Shown here piece after piece: positions 33,544 through 41,802 of a stretch of 64,000 nt of DNA. The DNA is from Alkalicella caledoniensis. Its GTDB lineage: Bacteria > Bacillota > Proteinivoracia > Proteinivoracales > Proteinivoracaceae. The notes beneath the pieces were generated by a model, which ran no database searches, had not been told where the DNA came from, and worked only from the letters and a program-made list of their open reading frames with translations. Within the stretch, counting starts at the first letter, position 1. Each line of letters begins with the position of its first letter. The position numbers and the translations under genes were made by a program. The DNA lies in the NCBI RefSeq assembly GCF_014467015.1, contig NZ_CP058559.1:1612001-1676000 (forward strand). Reading direction: 5' to 3'.

Positions 33544-34215
33544 GGATTATGTCTCCCCTTTATACATAGAATTATAATCGCAACCTCTATGCTTCTAGTT
33601 ACTAAAAGGTTGCTGCTTGTATATTATTCTAGATTTTTATTGAATATCCTCTTTAGCGGATTACTTATTGTCTTGTTAACCTTTTAGTGCTGCTTCGCCA
33701 CAATAGACAAAGGGCTCTGCATCTAATTTACAATAAACATTTGTAATTAAAACATATTTATTAAGACAAAAAAGCAGAACCGTTTAATAGGTTCTGCTTT
33801 GCATTTACAACTTTTTTAGAAAAACTTTATCACTTTTGATAATTTAAAATAAAGTTTGCAGAATTTGTTACATCGGTAAAACCTAGATATATCAATGGCT
33901 CATGGGCATTTTTACAGTAAAACCCAGATAAAAAAGATTGCAGAAAAAATATGCCTATTTATCCCATAAAATGCCACTTCATACAAATAAGTAAATAAAA
34001 AAGTTTGCCTAAATTAGATATAAGGTCATGCTTAAAAAGGGTTCTCATTGGACATTAAACGTCAGTAAATGTTGTAAAAATCGGGGTATAAACCCCTCTA
34101 TATTAGTAGTTATGTTATTAACCCTTACCTAGGTATGCTTTTAAGAAAACTATCCATAGCATTGAGATTTAACCCTCTTTATAGAATCACAAGTAAAACC
34201 GGCGTTATTGAACTA
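33544..34215. other. Start of a 1.8-kb gene-free region
   Basis: No defensible open frame on either strand. It contains the second AGCAGAACC hairpin and direct repeats of GTAAAACCYAGATA (near 33876 and 33917), and leads into three copies of a longer repeat. Composition is very AT-rich. Confidence 0.5.
33771..33800 (-). terminator. Terminator-like hairpin, copy of the one at 33121
   Basis: AAAGCAGAACC pairs with GGTTCTGCTTT around an 8-nt loop; six T residues follow on the minus strand. No gene ends before it on that strand; only the repeat region lies upstream. Confidence 0.65.
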
Positions 34216-34350
34216 AGTGTAGAATTCTAACATATATATTTTGTTTTGAAATCCCTTAATAACGGCGTTCTATGCAGTTATAGTGCTTAAAAATTACCTT
34301 TTCTAACACTATATATTAATACATAAAAAAGACCCTCACCACTGGGTTTA
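34216..34350. repeat. 136-bp noncoding repeat, copy 1
   Basis: First of three copies. Blocks in order: AGTGTAGAATTCTAACATAT, a variable stretch, TATAGTG (34279-34285) pairing with CACTATA (34307-34313) around the invariant CTTAAAAATTACCTTTTCTAA, then ATACATAAAAAAGA and finally a small hairpin ACC-NCT-GGGT. In this copy AAGACC also pairs with GGTCTT just beyond the end. No protein frame is conserved among copies. Confidence 0.75.
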
Positions 34351-34566
34351 GGTCTTAAGACACTACACTCTTTCTCTATATCTATTCACATCTTTATACG
34401 CATTATATAGTGTTCAACTAAAGGTAATTCGCTGCTATATATGTTTATAAGATATAATTTGCTTCTAAATAGTGTTCATTGTATTACCTAAAGAGAAGTA
34501 TGTCTAATAAGATTAGGTACTTATCTACCTACCTATCTATCTATGCTGCCTAATCTATAATTGACG

Positions 34567-34702
34567 AGTGTAGAATTCTAACATATATACCAACATCTTA
34601 AATCCCTTTATAATGGGATTCACCGAAATTATAGTGCTTAAAAATTACCTTTTCTAACACTATATATAAATACATAAAAAAGACCTATAACCACTGGGTT
34701 TA
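34567..34702. repeat. 136-bp noncoding repeat, copy 2
   Basis: Second copy, same orientation, 351 bases after copy 1. The variable stretch forms a clean hairpin here (AATCCC/GGGATT). TATAGTG/CACTATA and ACCACTGGGT are kept. TTGACG stands just upstream. Confidence 0.75.
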
Positions 34703-34883
34703 GTAAATATTACATGTAACTGTCATGTTAAGTTAATAAATTGTTTTCTCTGACTACCATACTTTATATCTTCCTTTCTTTATATATATCAATACTCTAT
34801 TCTCTACAATATATGTCTTCCATAAACTTGATATCTAAGTAGTTACACAGTTCCCTAGATTACCTCCCTTGATAGTATAGTTA

Positions 34884-34918
34884 GCAAGTAAGGGTTACTA
34901 TCTAACCCCTTACTTACG
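34884..34918. repeat. Hairpin between repeat copies 2 and 3
   Basis: AAGTAAGGGTTA pairs with TAACCCCTTACTT (one bulge) around a 6-nt loop. It lies in the unique spacer; no T-run follows. Confidence 0.5.
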
Positions 34919-34982
34919 TCTGACTGATATTACCCTACTCTACGTGATAGTTGGCAAAGCAGCAGCATAAGATCAAAGTAGT

Positions 34983-35118
34983 AGTGTAGAATCCTAACAT
35001 ATACACTTGAATCTAAAATGCCTTAATAGAGGGATTCCCATCATTAATAATACTTAAAAATTACCTTTTCTAACACTATATATTAATTACATAAAAAAGA
35101 ATCTATACCTCTGGGTTT
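34983..35118. repeat. 136-bp noncoding repeat, copy 3
   Basis: Third copy, 416 bases after copy 2 and the most diverged. The invariant core CTTAAAAATTACCTTTTCTA is unchanged, but TATAGTG has become TAATAC, weakening the main hairpin; ACCTCTGGGT is kept with one change in the loop. Confidence 0.72.
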
Positions 35119-35217
35119 CGTAATTATTGCTTGTGGTGTTAGATTAAGAATCTTGAATCTTACACACATAGGTAATGTGGAAGGATAGGGTCCATAAGTA
35201 TTTATAGGTAAAATAAA

Positions 35218-35259
35218 TAAACCGTAGATGTATAAGTATTTATATACACCTACGGTTTA
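35218..35259 (-). terminator. Terminator of glmS
   Basis: A 17-bp stem (TAAACCGTAGATGTATA with 35243-35259, one mismatch) with an 8-nt loop, followed on the minus strand by TTTATTT. It lies about 90 bases after the glmS stop; short repeats of AATCTTTATTATC fill the gap. Confidence 0.78.
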
Positions 35260-35346
35260 TACAATCTTTATTATCTTTCTTCAATCTTTATTATCATTAA
35301 TCAAACTTTATTATAAATTGACAACTTTTTTGTGGACTTAATTTGC

Positions 35347-37161
35347 CTACTCAACCGTTACTGATTTAGCTAGATTACGTGGTTTGTCTACGTCGCAGCC
35401 CCTTGATGTTGCTACGTAGTAGGAGATTATCTGTAGTGGTAGTACTGTTAGTATTGGAGTCAGTAGTGATGGTACTTTTGGTATTGCTAGTACCTGGTCT
35501 ACAGATTTACCTATTTCTGTATCTCCTTCTTGAGCTAATGCTATTACATAGCCTTCCCTAGCCTTTACTTCTTTTATATTACTCACTGTTTTCTCGTATA
35601 CATCTTTTTGAGTTGCTAAGGCTATAACGGGAATATCCTTTTCTATAAGGGCTAGTGTGCCGTGTTTTAGCTCTCCTGCAGCGTATGCTTCTGCGTGGAT
35701 GTAGGAGATTTCTTTTAATTTTAGGGATCCTTCTTCAGCTACATGCCAGTCAAGTCCTCTACCGATGAAGAAACTGTCTCCCCATCCTTCGAAAGGCTTG
35801 ATTAGTGATTCTATCTGTTTTTCAGTTTCGATGATGATTTTATCAGCTAAAATTGGCAGCTCTTTCAGACCGCTGTATAGTTCTTTAGGCATTTCTTTGC
35901 CTAGAAGTTGACCAAAGTATAGTGTGATTAGGTAGAATCCTAGTAGCATAGTTGAGTACGCTTTTGTTGAGGCCACAGCTATCTCTGGTCCTGCTATGGT
36001 CTGGAAGATAAAGTCTGCTTCCCTAGCTACAGAGCTACCTTTTACATTTGTTATGGCTAGAACTTTAGACCCTCTGCGTTTTGATTCTCTCAGTGCAGCT
36101 AAAGTATCGGCAGTTTCACCTGATTGACTTACAACTATAACCAAGGTTTTGTCATCTACCAATGGATTTCTGTATCGGAATTCTGATGCCACAGATACCT
36201 CTACTGGTATTCTCAGTAATCCTTCGATAAGCTCTTTACCAACTAATCCAGCGTTGTATGCTGTTCCACAAGCTACTATGGATATATTTTTTATATCTTT
36301 TAGGTAGTCAGCAGTGATATTCATGTTATCTAGGTCAACTGTATCACCAATTATTCTATCTTTTAATGTGTTCCTTAATGCCGTTGGTTGTTCGTGGATT
36401 TCCTTTAACATGAAGTGTGGGTAACCATCTTTTTCAGCTGCCACAGCATCCCAGTCTACATTCATGATGTTTTTGTCTATAATATTACCCTCTTTGTCCA
36501 TGATTTCAACTTTATCCTTGGTGATTACTGCTATCTCGTTGTCGTCCAGTATGATGGTTTTTCTTGTGTATTGTATAATAGCCGGAATATCCGAAGCTAT
36601 GAAGTTTTCACCTTCCCCTAGTCCTATAACTAGTGGACTATCTTTTCTTACACAAATCAAGGTGTCTGGTGATTCTTTATGTGTAACAACTAGTGCGTAG
36701 GCGCCGTGAAGTTCTTTCACTGCTGCTTTAACAGCTTCTAGTAGGTCCCCTTTATAGTATTGTTCTATAAGGTGTGGTACAACTTCAGTATCAGTCTCTG
36801 ATTTGAAATCATGGCCTTTTTCAATTAGCATTTCTTTTAGCTTTAAGTAGTTTTCAATGATTCCATTGTGAACTACAGCTATGTTGCCTGTGCTGTCTTG
36901 ATGTGGATGTGAGTTTACATCTGAAGGCTTACCATGTGTAGCCCAACGAGTATGACCTATACCGATGTTAGCAGAGAATTTGTCTCCTACAACATCTTCT
37001 AAACCCTTAAGTCTACCTTGTTTTTTCTCCACAACTAGCTCATTATTTTCTAGTACTGCTATTCCAGCAGAGTCATATCCCCTATATTCTAGCTTTTCTA
37101 ATCCGTCAAACAAAATTGGCGCAGCCTTTTTTGGTCCTATATATCCTACGATTCCACACAT
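35347..37161 (-). CDS. glmS: Glutamine:fructose-6-phosphate aminotransferase (isomerizing)
   Basis: A 604-residue cytosolic enzyme making glucosamine 6-phosphate from fructose 6-phosphate and glutamine, the entry to UDP-GlcNAc. Catalytic Cys2 (MCGIVGYIG) and GHTRWATHG mark the glutaminase domain. Two SIS domains (VACGTAYNAGLVGKE; FIGRGLDWHVAEEGSLKLKE) form the isomerase half, ending in the invariant RNLAKSVTVE. It is full length and controlled by a glmS ribozyme and a terminator hairpin in its leader. The genes for the next steps (glmM) and for c-di-AMP lie just upstream. Confidence 0.97.
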   Translation of the reverse strand: MCGIVGYIGPKKAAPILFDGLEKLEYRGYDSAGIAVLENNELVVEKKQGRLKGLEDVVGDKFSANIGIGHTRWATHGKPSDVNSHPHQDSTGNIAVVHNGIIENYLKLKEMLIEKGHDFKSETDTEVVPHLIEQYYKGDLLEAVKAAVKELHGAYALVVTHKESPDTLICVRKDSPLVIGLGEGENFIASDIPAIIQYTRKTIILDDNEIAVITKDKVEIMDKEGNIIDKNIMNVDWDAVAAEKDGYPHFMLKEIHEQPTALRNTLKDRIIGDTVDLDNMNITADYLKDIKNISIVACGTAYNAGLVGKELIEGLLRIPVEVSVASEFRYRNPLVDDKTLVIVVSQSGETADTLAALRESKRRGSKVLAITNVKGSSVAREADFIFQTIAGPEIAVASTKAYSTMLLGFYLITLYFGQLLGKEMPKELYSGLKELPILADKIIIETEKQIESLIKPFEGWGDSFFIGRGLDWHVAEEGSLKLKEISYIHAEAYAAGELKHGTLALIEKDIPVIALATQKDVYEKTVSNIKEVKAREGYVIALAQEGDTEIGKSVDQVLAIPKVPSLLTPILTVLPLQIISYYVATSRGCDVDKPRNLAKSVTVE

Positions 37162-37218
37162 ATGTGAATCCTCCCTTTTATACGTTAAGTTTATTTTTTA
37201 CAAAAAAGCAATAAAAAA

Positions 37219-37264
37219 TGTGCCCTAAATCAAAGGTACGTAAAATACCCTATTTTGAGGCACA
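37219..37264 (-). terminator. Terminator hairpin between glmS ribozyme and glmS
   Basis: On the minus strand GTGCCTCAAA can pair with TTTG...GGGCAC (a few bases looped out), followed by ATTTTTTATTGC. It lies downstream of the ribozyme and about 58 bases before the glmS start, so some transcripts should stop here. Confidence 0.6.
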
Positions 37265-37290
37265 ACAAAAATACAAGCAATTTTTTTTAA

Positions 37291-37453
37291 AGTACTTCTC
37301 TTACGAAGTAGCTACCTAGTCCCTTTTGTTTCCCGAGTCACCTCGGGACTTTGTGAGACCTTTAACGGTAGTAGCATACCGGAAGTTAATCCGCCGAATC
37401 TTTCGATAAAACTTCTTCCTCGTCAACTCAAGTATAGCTTGAGTCCAGGCGCT
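37291..37453 (-). promoter_or_regulatory. glmS ribozyme (glucosamine-6-phosphate riboswitch)
   Basis: The minus strand shows the conserved ribozyme: cleavage site A|GCGCC (37453/37452), then GACGAGG, TTTATCGAAAGATTCGGCGG with ATTAACTTCCGG (P2.1/P2.2 pseudoknot core), and the P3/P4 part (GTCCCGAGGTGACTCGGGA; CTACC/GGTAG). When glucosamine 6-phosphate binds, the mRNA is cut and glmS expression falls. Confidence 0.95.
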
Positions 37454-37657
37454 TTAAGGTTAATAATTTTGACAAATTGCCATTTTGTCACCTCCATATT
37501 TAGTTTTTAGCTTACGTTTTTCTGCCTCACCTCCTTAAAAAATTGAAACATCAATACAAAAATCAAAACCTTAATCACACAAATTAAATAACTTAACCAC
37601 TACTTTACACTAAAAGGCTAACACTATCAAGAGCAAGCTTTAAAAACCATCAGTGAA

Positions 37658-37787
37658 GATCCGTGTAAATCCGTGGCTATGAATTTATCTTTTAGATCAT
37701 GCAGAATCATGTAGATCCGTGGCTATGAACTTATCTCTTAGATCATGCAGATCATGCAGATCATGTAGATCTGTGGCTATGATTTTA
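37658..37787. repeat. Imperfect tandem repeat, three units of 46-54 bp
   Basis: The phrase GATCCGTGGCTATGA recurs at about 37668, 37714 and 37768 with GATCATGCAG/ATCATGTA between copies. The first unit reads GATCCGTGTAAATCCGTGG, a phrase found in intergenic repeats of many unrelated bacteria. No open frame crosses it. Confidence 0.7.
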
Positions 37788-37809
37788 CGTTCTGCTTATT
37801 GTATGGTCC

Positions 37810-37829
37810 GGGCAGGTGTGAACCTGCCC
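37810..37829. terminator. Hairpin after glmM
   Basis: GGGCAGGT pairs with ACCTGCCC around a 4-nt loop, with TTTTT a few bases later on the plus side only. It is 30 bases after the glmM stop and a weak terminator for it. Confidence 0.5.
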
Positions 37830-37857
37830 ATCCCAATTTTTAAATTATATATTCAGT

Positions 37858-39195
37858 CTATGCTAGTTCTGTTTTTATGACACTGGCAATTTCTTCAGCC
37901 AATTCTTTTATTTCCTGAGGGTTTTTGCCTTCGATCATTACCCTAATCAGATTCTCTGTACCAGATGGTCTAACAAGGACCCTTCCAGTGCTACCTAGCT
38001 TGCCCTCTACCTCTTCAACTTTACTTGAAATCTTGGTGCTTGTGAGATATTTCTCTTTGTCATTAACTTTAACATTAATTAGGACTTGTGGCAACTTCTC
38101 TAGTATTGTTTTTGCATCTGATAAGTCCTGACCTAGGGAAATTAAGGTATCTAGTAATTGGACAGCTGTTAATATACCGTCACCTGTTGTCCCATGCTCT
38201 AGGAAAATTATATGACCAGATTGTTCTCCACCCAGGGTGTATCCACCTTTTAGCATTTCCTCTAGTACATATCTATCCCCTACTTTTGTTTTAATAGGCT
38301 CAAGACCTTCCCTTTGGCAAGCTAAGTCGAAGCCAAGGTTTGCCATCACAGTACTAACTACTACCCCGCCAGGAAGTTTGCCTTGCTCTTTTAAGTGTTT
38401 TCCGCAAATGGCTAGGATAAAATCTCCGTCTATCTCTGCACCGGTTTTGTCAATTGCTATTAGTCTATCTGCATCACCGTCAAAGGCAAAACCTAAATCT
38501 AGACCTTGCTCCACCACATATTTAGCCAGTTCTTCTGGGTGAGTAGATCCACAGTTTTTATTTATATTAGTGCCGTCTGGAGTGTTGAAAATAGTATGAA
38601 CCTGGGCACCTAGCTCTTCAAATAGCTTAGGAGCCAAGTCATAAGCAGAACCATTGGCACAGTCAAGTCCTACTTTTATCCCATTAAATTTGTTACTTAT
38701 TGTTGTTTTAAGGTATTCTAAGTACATGTTTTGAAGACTTTTGTCTTCTTTTACTATACCAACTTTTTCTCCAGTGGGGTAAGGCAGCTCTTTTTTGATG
38801 AAATATAACTCTTCGATTTCGTCTTCTACACTATCTTGAAGCTTAAAGCCCTCGTTAGAGAAGAACTTTATACCGTTATCTTCCATGGGGTTATGGGATG
38901 CTGAAATCATTACTCCCGCTACAGCTTCTGTATTTTTAGTAAGATAGGCTACTGCAGGTGTAGTTACAACACCTAACTTTATAACTTCGACACCAACAGA
39001 AGTGAAGCCCAATGACAAAGCTGCCTCTATCATATCACCTGAAATTCTTGTGTCTTTACCAATCAAAATTTTTGGATTAGTTTCATGTTTTGTAAAGTAG
39101 TATCCCGCGCAGCGAGCAATTCCATATACCAATTCAGGTGTTAGCACCTCATTTGCTACTCCTCTAATACCATCTGTTCCAAAAAGTTTACCCAT
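37858..39195 (-). CDS. glmM: Phosphoglucosamine mutase
   Basis: A 445-residue cytosolic mutase converting glucosamine 6-phosphate to glucosamine 1-phosphate for peptidoglycan precursors. The phosphoserine loop is ISASHNPMEDNGIK (about residue 100), the metal loop is DGDADR, the sugar loop is GGEQSGH and the phosphate-binding loop is RPSGTENLIRVM. It opens with the typical GKLFGTDGIRGVAN. It follows cdaR by 7 bases in the cdaA-cdaR-glmM operon; in other Firmicutes GlmM binds and restrains CdaA. Confidence 0.97.
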   Translation of the reverse strand: MGKLFGTDGIRGVANEVLTPELVYGIARCAGYYFTKHETNPKILIGKDTRISGDMIEAALSLGFTSVGVEVIKLGVVTTPAVAYLTKNTEAVAGVMISASHNPMEDNGIKFFSNEGFKLQDSVEDEIEELYFIKKELPYPTGEKVGIVKEDKSLQNMYLEYLKTTISNKFNGIKVGLDCANGSAYDLAPKLFEELGAQVHTIFNTPDGTNINKNCGSTHPEELAKYVVEQGLDLGFAFDGDADRLIAIDKTGAEIDGDFILAICGKHLKEQGKLPGGVVVSTVMANLGFDLACQREGLEPIKTKVGDRYVLEEMLKGGYTLGGEQSGHIIFLEHGTTGDGILTAVQLLDTLISLGQDLSDAKTILEKLPQVLINVKVNDKEKYLTSTKISSKVEEVEGKLGSTGRVLVRPSGTENLIRVMIEGKNPQEIKELAEEIASVIKTELA

Positions 39196-39202
39196 TTTTT
39201 TA

Positions 39203-40102
39203 CTACTCCCTTTCCTCTATAATTACTTGGATTTCCTCAGGTTCAAACACTACACCTTCTGGCCCATTTATCTGCACTGAAACTGTATGTTCTCCTTCTG
39301 TAAGGTCTGCTAAATCCACAAATAGTTCAATATCCTCTACTGCTATATTAGGTGGATATGTCACAGTACCTGATTGCTGGGATAGTTGTACCTCAAATCC
39401 CTCTTCTAGGTTTATGTATTGGATACTCACGGTATCCTGTATAGCGTCTTGTTCTACCACAACTTCGATTATAACATTGGTTTGATTTACCTGTAAAGAG
39501 TTTACATTTCTTTTATGAATATCCAGTATAGATACTGTTGTGGATATTTCAGTGCTCTGAGTGATTTCATCTAGGTTTACTGTAGCTAATACCGAAGCCA
39601 CTCTCTCAAGTTCACTGACAGGTCCCGTTAAGGTTATATTACTAGGCCTTGCTGTTATACCCCTAAGGGTTACCCCCTCAGGTAATGTTCCTGTTGTCTC
39701 TATGGCTATACTAAAGTCAGTTGATGTAATTGGATCAATAACCACTGTTACATAATTTGGCAAGATAGATTGAACCACTCCACCAGCTATGGCTGTTGTG
39801 ACTTCAAGGTTGTGGATTCCCTCTTCTAAATTCCTAACATCCACTGTAACCCTATGTTCCCTATTTACCATGTTATTTATAAATTCTTGACTACCCCTTA
39901 TGACAATATCCACTGTTCCGGGAGTAACTAAGTACTGAAAGTCCCTATCTGAACCTATGATCTCCACTGGAACATTGGTTATGGTACGTGTGAATTCTGG
40001 TACGTTTGTATTTGGTTGTTGCCCAAAGACAAACAACCACAAAACAAGTGCCAGTAAAAGGGAAATTGCCTTAGTCCCTATATTCTTTCCATAGCTCTTC
40101 AT
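39203..40102 (-). CDS. cdaR: CdaR, membrane regulator of CdaA (YbbR-domain protein)
   Basis: A 299-residue protein with one N-terminal membrane anchor (AISLLLALVLWLFVFGQQP) and an extracytoplasmic part built from repeated YbbR domains of about 80 residues (RTITNVPVEIIG; LRGITARPSNITLTGPVSEL; IQYINLEEGFEVQLSQQSG). It regulates the diadenylate cyclase CdaA, whose gene ends 3 bases before. The gene order cdaA-cdaR-glmM is the conserved Firmicutes arrangement. Confidence 0.92.
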   Translation of the reverse strand: MKSYGKNIGTKAISLLLALVLWLFVFGQQPNTNVPEFTRTITNVPVEIIGSDRDFQYLVTPGTVDIVIRGSQEFINNMVNREHRVTVDVRNLEEGIHNLEVTTAIAGGVVQSILPNYVTVVIDPITSTDFSIAIETTGTLPEGVTLRGITARPSNITLTGPVSELERVASVLATVNLDEITQSTEISTTVSILDIHKRNVNSLQVNQTNVIIEVVVEQDAIQDTVSIQYINLEEGFEVQLSQQSGTVTYPPNIAVEDIELFVDLADLTEGEHTVSVQINGPEGVVFEPEEIQVIIEERE

Positions 40103-40105
40103 CTT

Positions 40106-40918
40106 TTACCACCTCCAGGGCCACAGGCTGCTACTTTCTTGTTCATTACTTTGTAGCTCAAGGGAAAGCATTTCCCTTAATGTTTTTTCATCTAAATATC
40201 TGGTAAGCTTTCCATTTTGTGCCACTGATATAACCCCTGTCTCTTCAGATACCATTACAACTATGGCATCACTTACCTCACTTATACCAAGTCCAGCCCT
40301 ATGCCTTGTACCAAGATCTTTGCTTATATCAGTGTTTTCACTTAAGGGTAGATAACATGTTGCTGCCACCACTCTATTACCCCTTATTATTACTGCTCCA
40401 TCATGAAGGGGAGTCTTCTCAACGAATATATTGATTATTAGTTGAGAAGATATCACGGCATCGAGGATTACTCCTGACTCTATATGCTCGTTTAAACCAG
40501 TTTCTCGTTCTATAACAATAAGTGCTCCTGTTTTTGATTTAGCTAGATTTACCACGCCTCTAACAAGGTCCCCCAAAGCTTGATCGAACTCCTTTGGAGC
40601 TAAAAACCTAGTTGTTTTAAAGAATTTGCCTCGTCCAAGCTGCTCCAGTGCCTTTCTCAATTCCGGGTAAAATATTATAGGAAGGGCAACCAAACCCACA
40701 GTCATAGTCTGTGTTAATAGCCAGTTAATAGTATTCAACCCCAACCAACCAGTTATAACTGTAATAGTTAACAACACACCTACACCCTTTAGTAGTTGTA
40801 CAGCCCTAGTTCCTCTAATCAACATCATTACTTTATAGAGGGCAAAAGCAACTATTATTATATCTATAATATCTATTATTTGAAAATGTGTAAGAACACG
40901 GGTTATGTATTGCCACAT
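40106..40918 (-). CDS. cdaA: Diadenylate cyclase CdaA (c-di-AMP synthase)
   Basis: A 270-residue membrane enzyme joining two ATP into c-di-AMP, the second messenger that controls potassium and osmolyte uptake and wall homeostasis. Three N-terminal membrane helices (residues 12-80) are followed by the DAC domain with DGAVIIRGNRV and GTRHRAGLGISE, the two catalytic motifs. It is the normal family length and the first gene of the cdaA-cdaR-glmM operon. Confidence 0.96.
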   Translation of the reverse strand: MWQYITRVLTHFQIIDIIDIIIVAFALYKVMMLIRGTRAVQLLKGVGVLLTITVITGWLGLNTINWLLTQTMTVGLVALPIIFYPELRKALEQLGRGKFFKTTRFLAPKEFDQALGDLVRGVVNLAKSKTGALIVIERETGLNEHIESGVILDAVISSQLIINIFVEKTPLHDGAVIIRGNRVVAATCYLPLSENTDISKDLGTRHRAGLGISEVSDAIVVMVSEETGVISVAQNGKLTRYLDEKTLREMLSLELQSNEQESSSLWPWRW

Positions 40919-41117
40919 AAAAACCCCTCCACTTTTTTAAGTACCTGCTTATTATTATATTTACCTTTATAGGATATAATTAACTATTTCTACAAAAATA
41001 CTTTATATTCCTTCACATATTTTTTTTATTTTCTCATCCCTTTGTATATTTAGGAATCTGGTGTTTTTCTGACACATATATCTAGCCACAAAGTAAACTT
41101 TTTTCATTGTAATAAAT

Positions 41118-41152
41118 CAGCTACATCAATCTTTGATAGATTAATGTAGCTG
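41118..41152. terminator. Hairpin upstream of cdaA
   Basis: CAGCTACATCAATC pairs with GATTAATGTAGCTG (one mismatch) around a 7-nt loop. It lies 25 bases after the stop of the small membrane gene; T-run weak. The remaining 200 bases before cdaA show no further element. Confidence 0.6.
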
Positions 41153-41174
41153 TCTGGGACTGGGGCTTGGGCTT

Positions 41175-41435
41175 TTAAAAAAAGTCTTTTAATGCTTTGC
41201 GGCGTTCTTTTCTATAGTGGAGTGATGTAAGTGTTGCATCAGCTGCTATAAAAGACCAGATTACCCACAACAACCAACCTACATAGGATAATAAAAAAAT
41301 ACCAGTAATAAAACTAATAAGTGCCGCTAAAGCCTTTAGGGGTTGTTTGTTGTAGTACTGCCCCGATGAAGGAATACATAGGGACATCACAAATGCCAGT
41401 ACTGGTGAGGTATCGGGATATTGTTTCTTGTCCAT
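41175..41435 (-). CDS. Small membrane protein (TM2-like)
   Basis: 86 residues with a polar start (MDKKQYPDTSP) and two or three membrane stretches (VLAFVMSLCIPSSGQYYNKQ, ALAALISFITGIFLLSYVG, WLLWVIWSFIAADATL), ending in a basic tail. The PSSGQYYNKQPLKAL turn is like that in TM2-domain proteins. Function is unknown. It follows another small membrane gene by 23 bases, so the two may be co-transcribed. Confidence 0.65.
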   Translation of the reverse strand: MDKKQYPDTSPVLAFVMSLCIPSSGQYYNKQPLKALAALISFITGIFLLSYVGWLLWVIWSFIAADATLTSLHYRKERRKALKDFF

Positions 41436-41458
41436 AAAAACACCTCCGATTTTTTTAA

Positions 41459-41662
41459 TTATGCATTTTTACCAAATAAATGGTAAATAAAAGCCCCTAA
41501 AAAATTGCCAAAAAAGACTACGATAATCCACAGCGCCCTGTCTGTAGGATTTTTGAAGGAGTCTTCATGACGTCTTAGTACATCAAGTAGTGTTATGATC
41601 CAAAATGCAATTAATGCCAGTGGAAAAAAGATAATAATGGGTAAACAGCCTAATCTCAGCAT
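41459..41662 (-). CDS. Small PLDc_N-type membrane protein
   Basis: 67 residues with two membrane segments (LPIIIFFPLALIAFWIITLLD and ALWIIVVFFGNFLGAFIYHL) separated by the loop VLRRHEDSFKNPTDR. This is the layout of the cardiolipin-synthase N-terminal (PLDc_N) domain found alone in many Firmicutes. Function is unknown. GGAGG precedes the start. Confidence 0.72.
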   Translation of the reverse strand: MLRLGCLPIIIFFPLALIAFWIITLLDVLRRHEDSFKNPTDRALWIIVVFFGNFLGAFIYHLFGKNA

Positions 41663-41743
41663 AGTACACCTCCTAAGCCTAGTATATTATATTAGCTTAC
41701 TTCTCTTATTTATACTTGAAATCCTCCTTTTAAAAAAGAGTTT

Positions 41744-41798
41744 TTCGGGGTCAGGTCACATATCCTCCCATTGGAAGTAAATGTAACCTGACCCCGAA
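41744..41798. repeat. Long palindrome GGGGTCAGGT...ACCTGACCCC (REP-like)
   Basis: TTCGGGGTCAGGT plus CACAT pairs with ATGT plus AACCTGACCCCGAA around a loop of about 20 bases. The phrase CGGGGTCAGGT resembles REP-type sequences moved by IS200-like (RAYT) enzymes in many genomes. It ends 5 bases after the arcC stop and may also serve as its terminator. Confidence 0.65.
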
Positions 41799-41802
41799 TC
41801 CT

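Noticed and set aside
34216-35118. CRISPR array or integron attC array
   Set aside because: Repeats are 136 bp and spacers of 200-280 bp vary in length; no cas or integrase gene is near, and no reading frame lies between copies.
37658-37787. CRISPR array
   Set aside because: Only three imperfect units, with spacers that are themselves repeats of GATCATGCAG.
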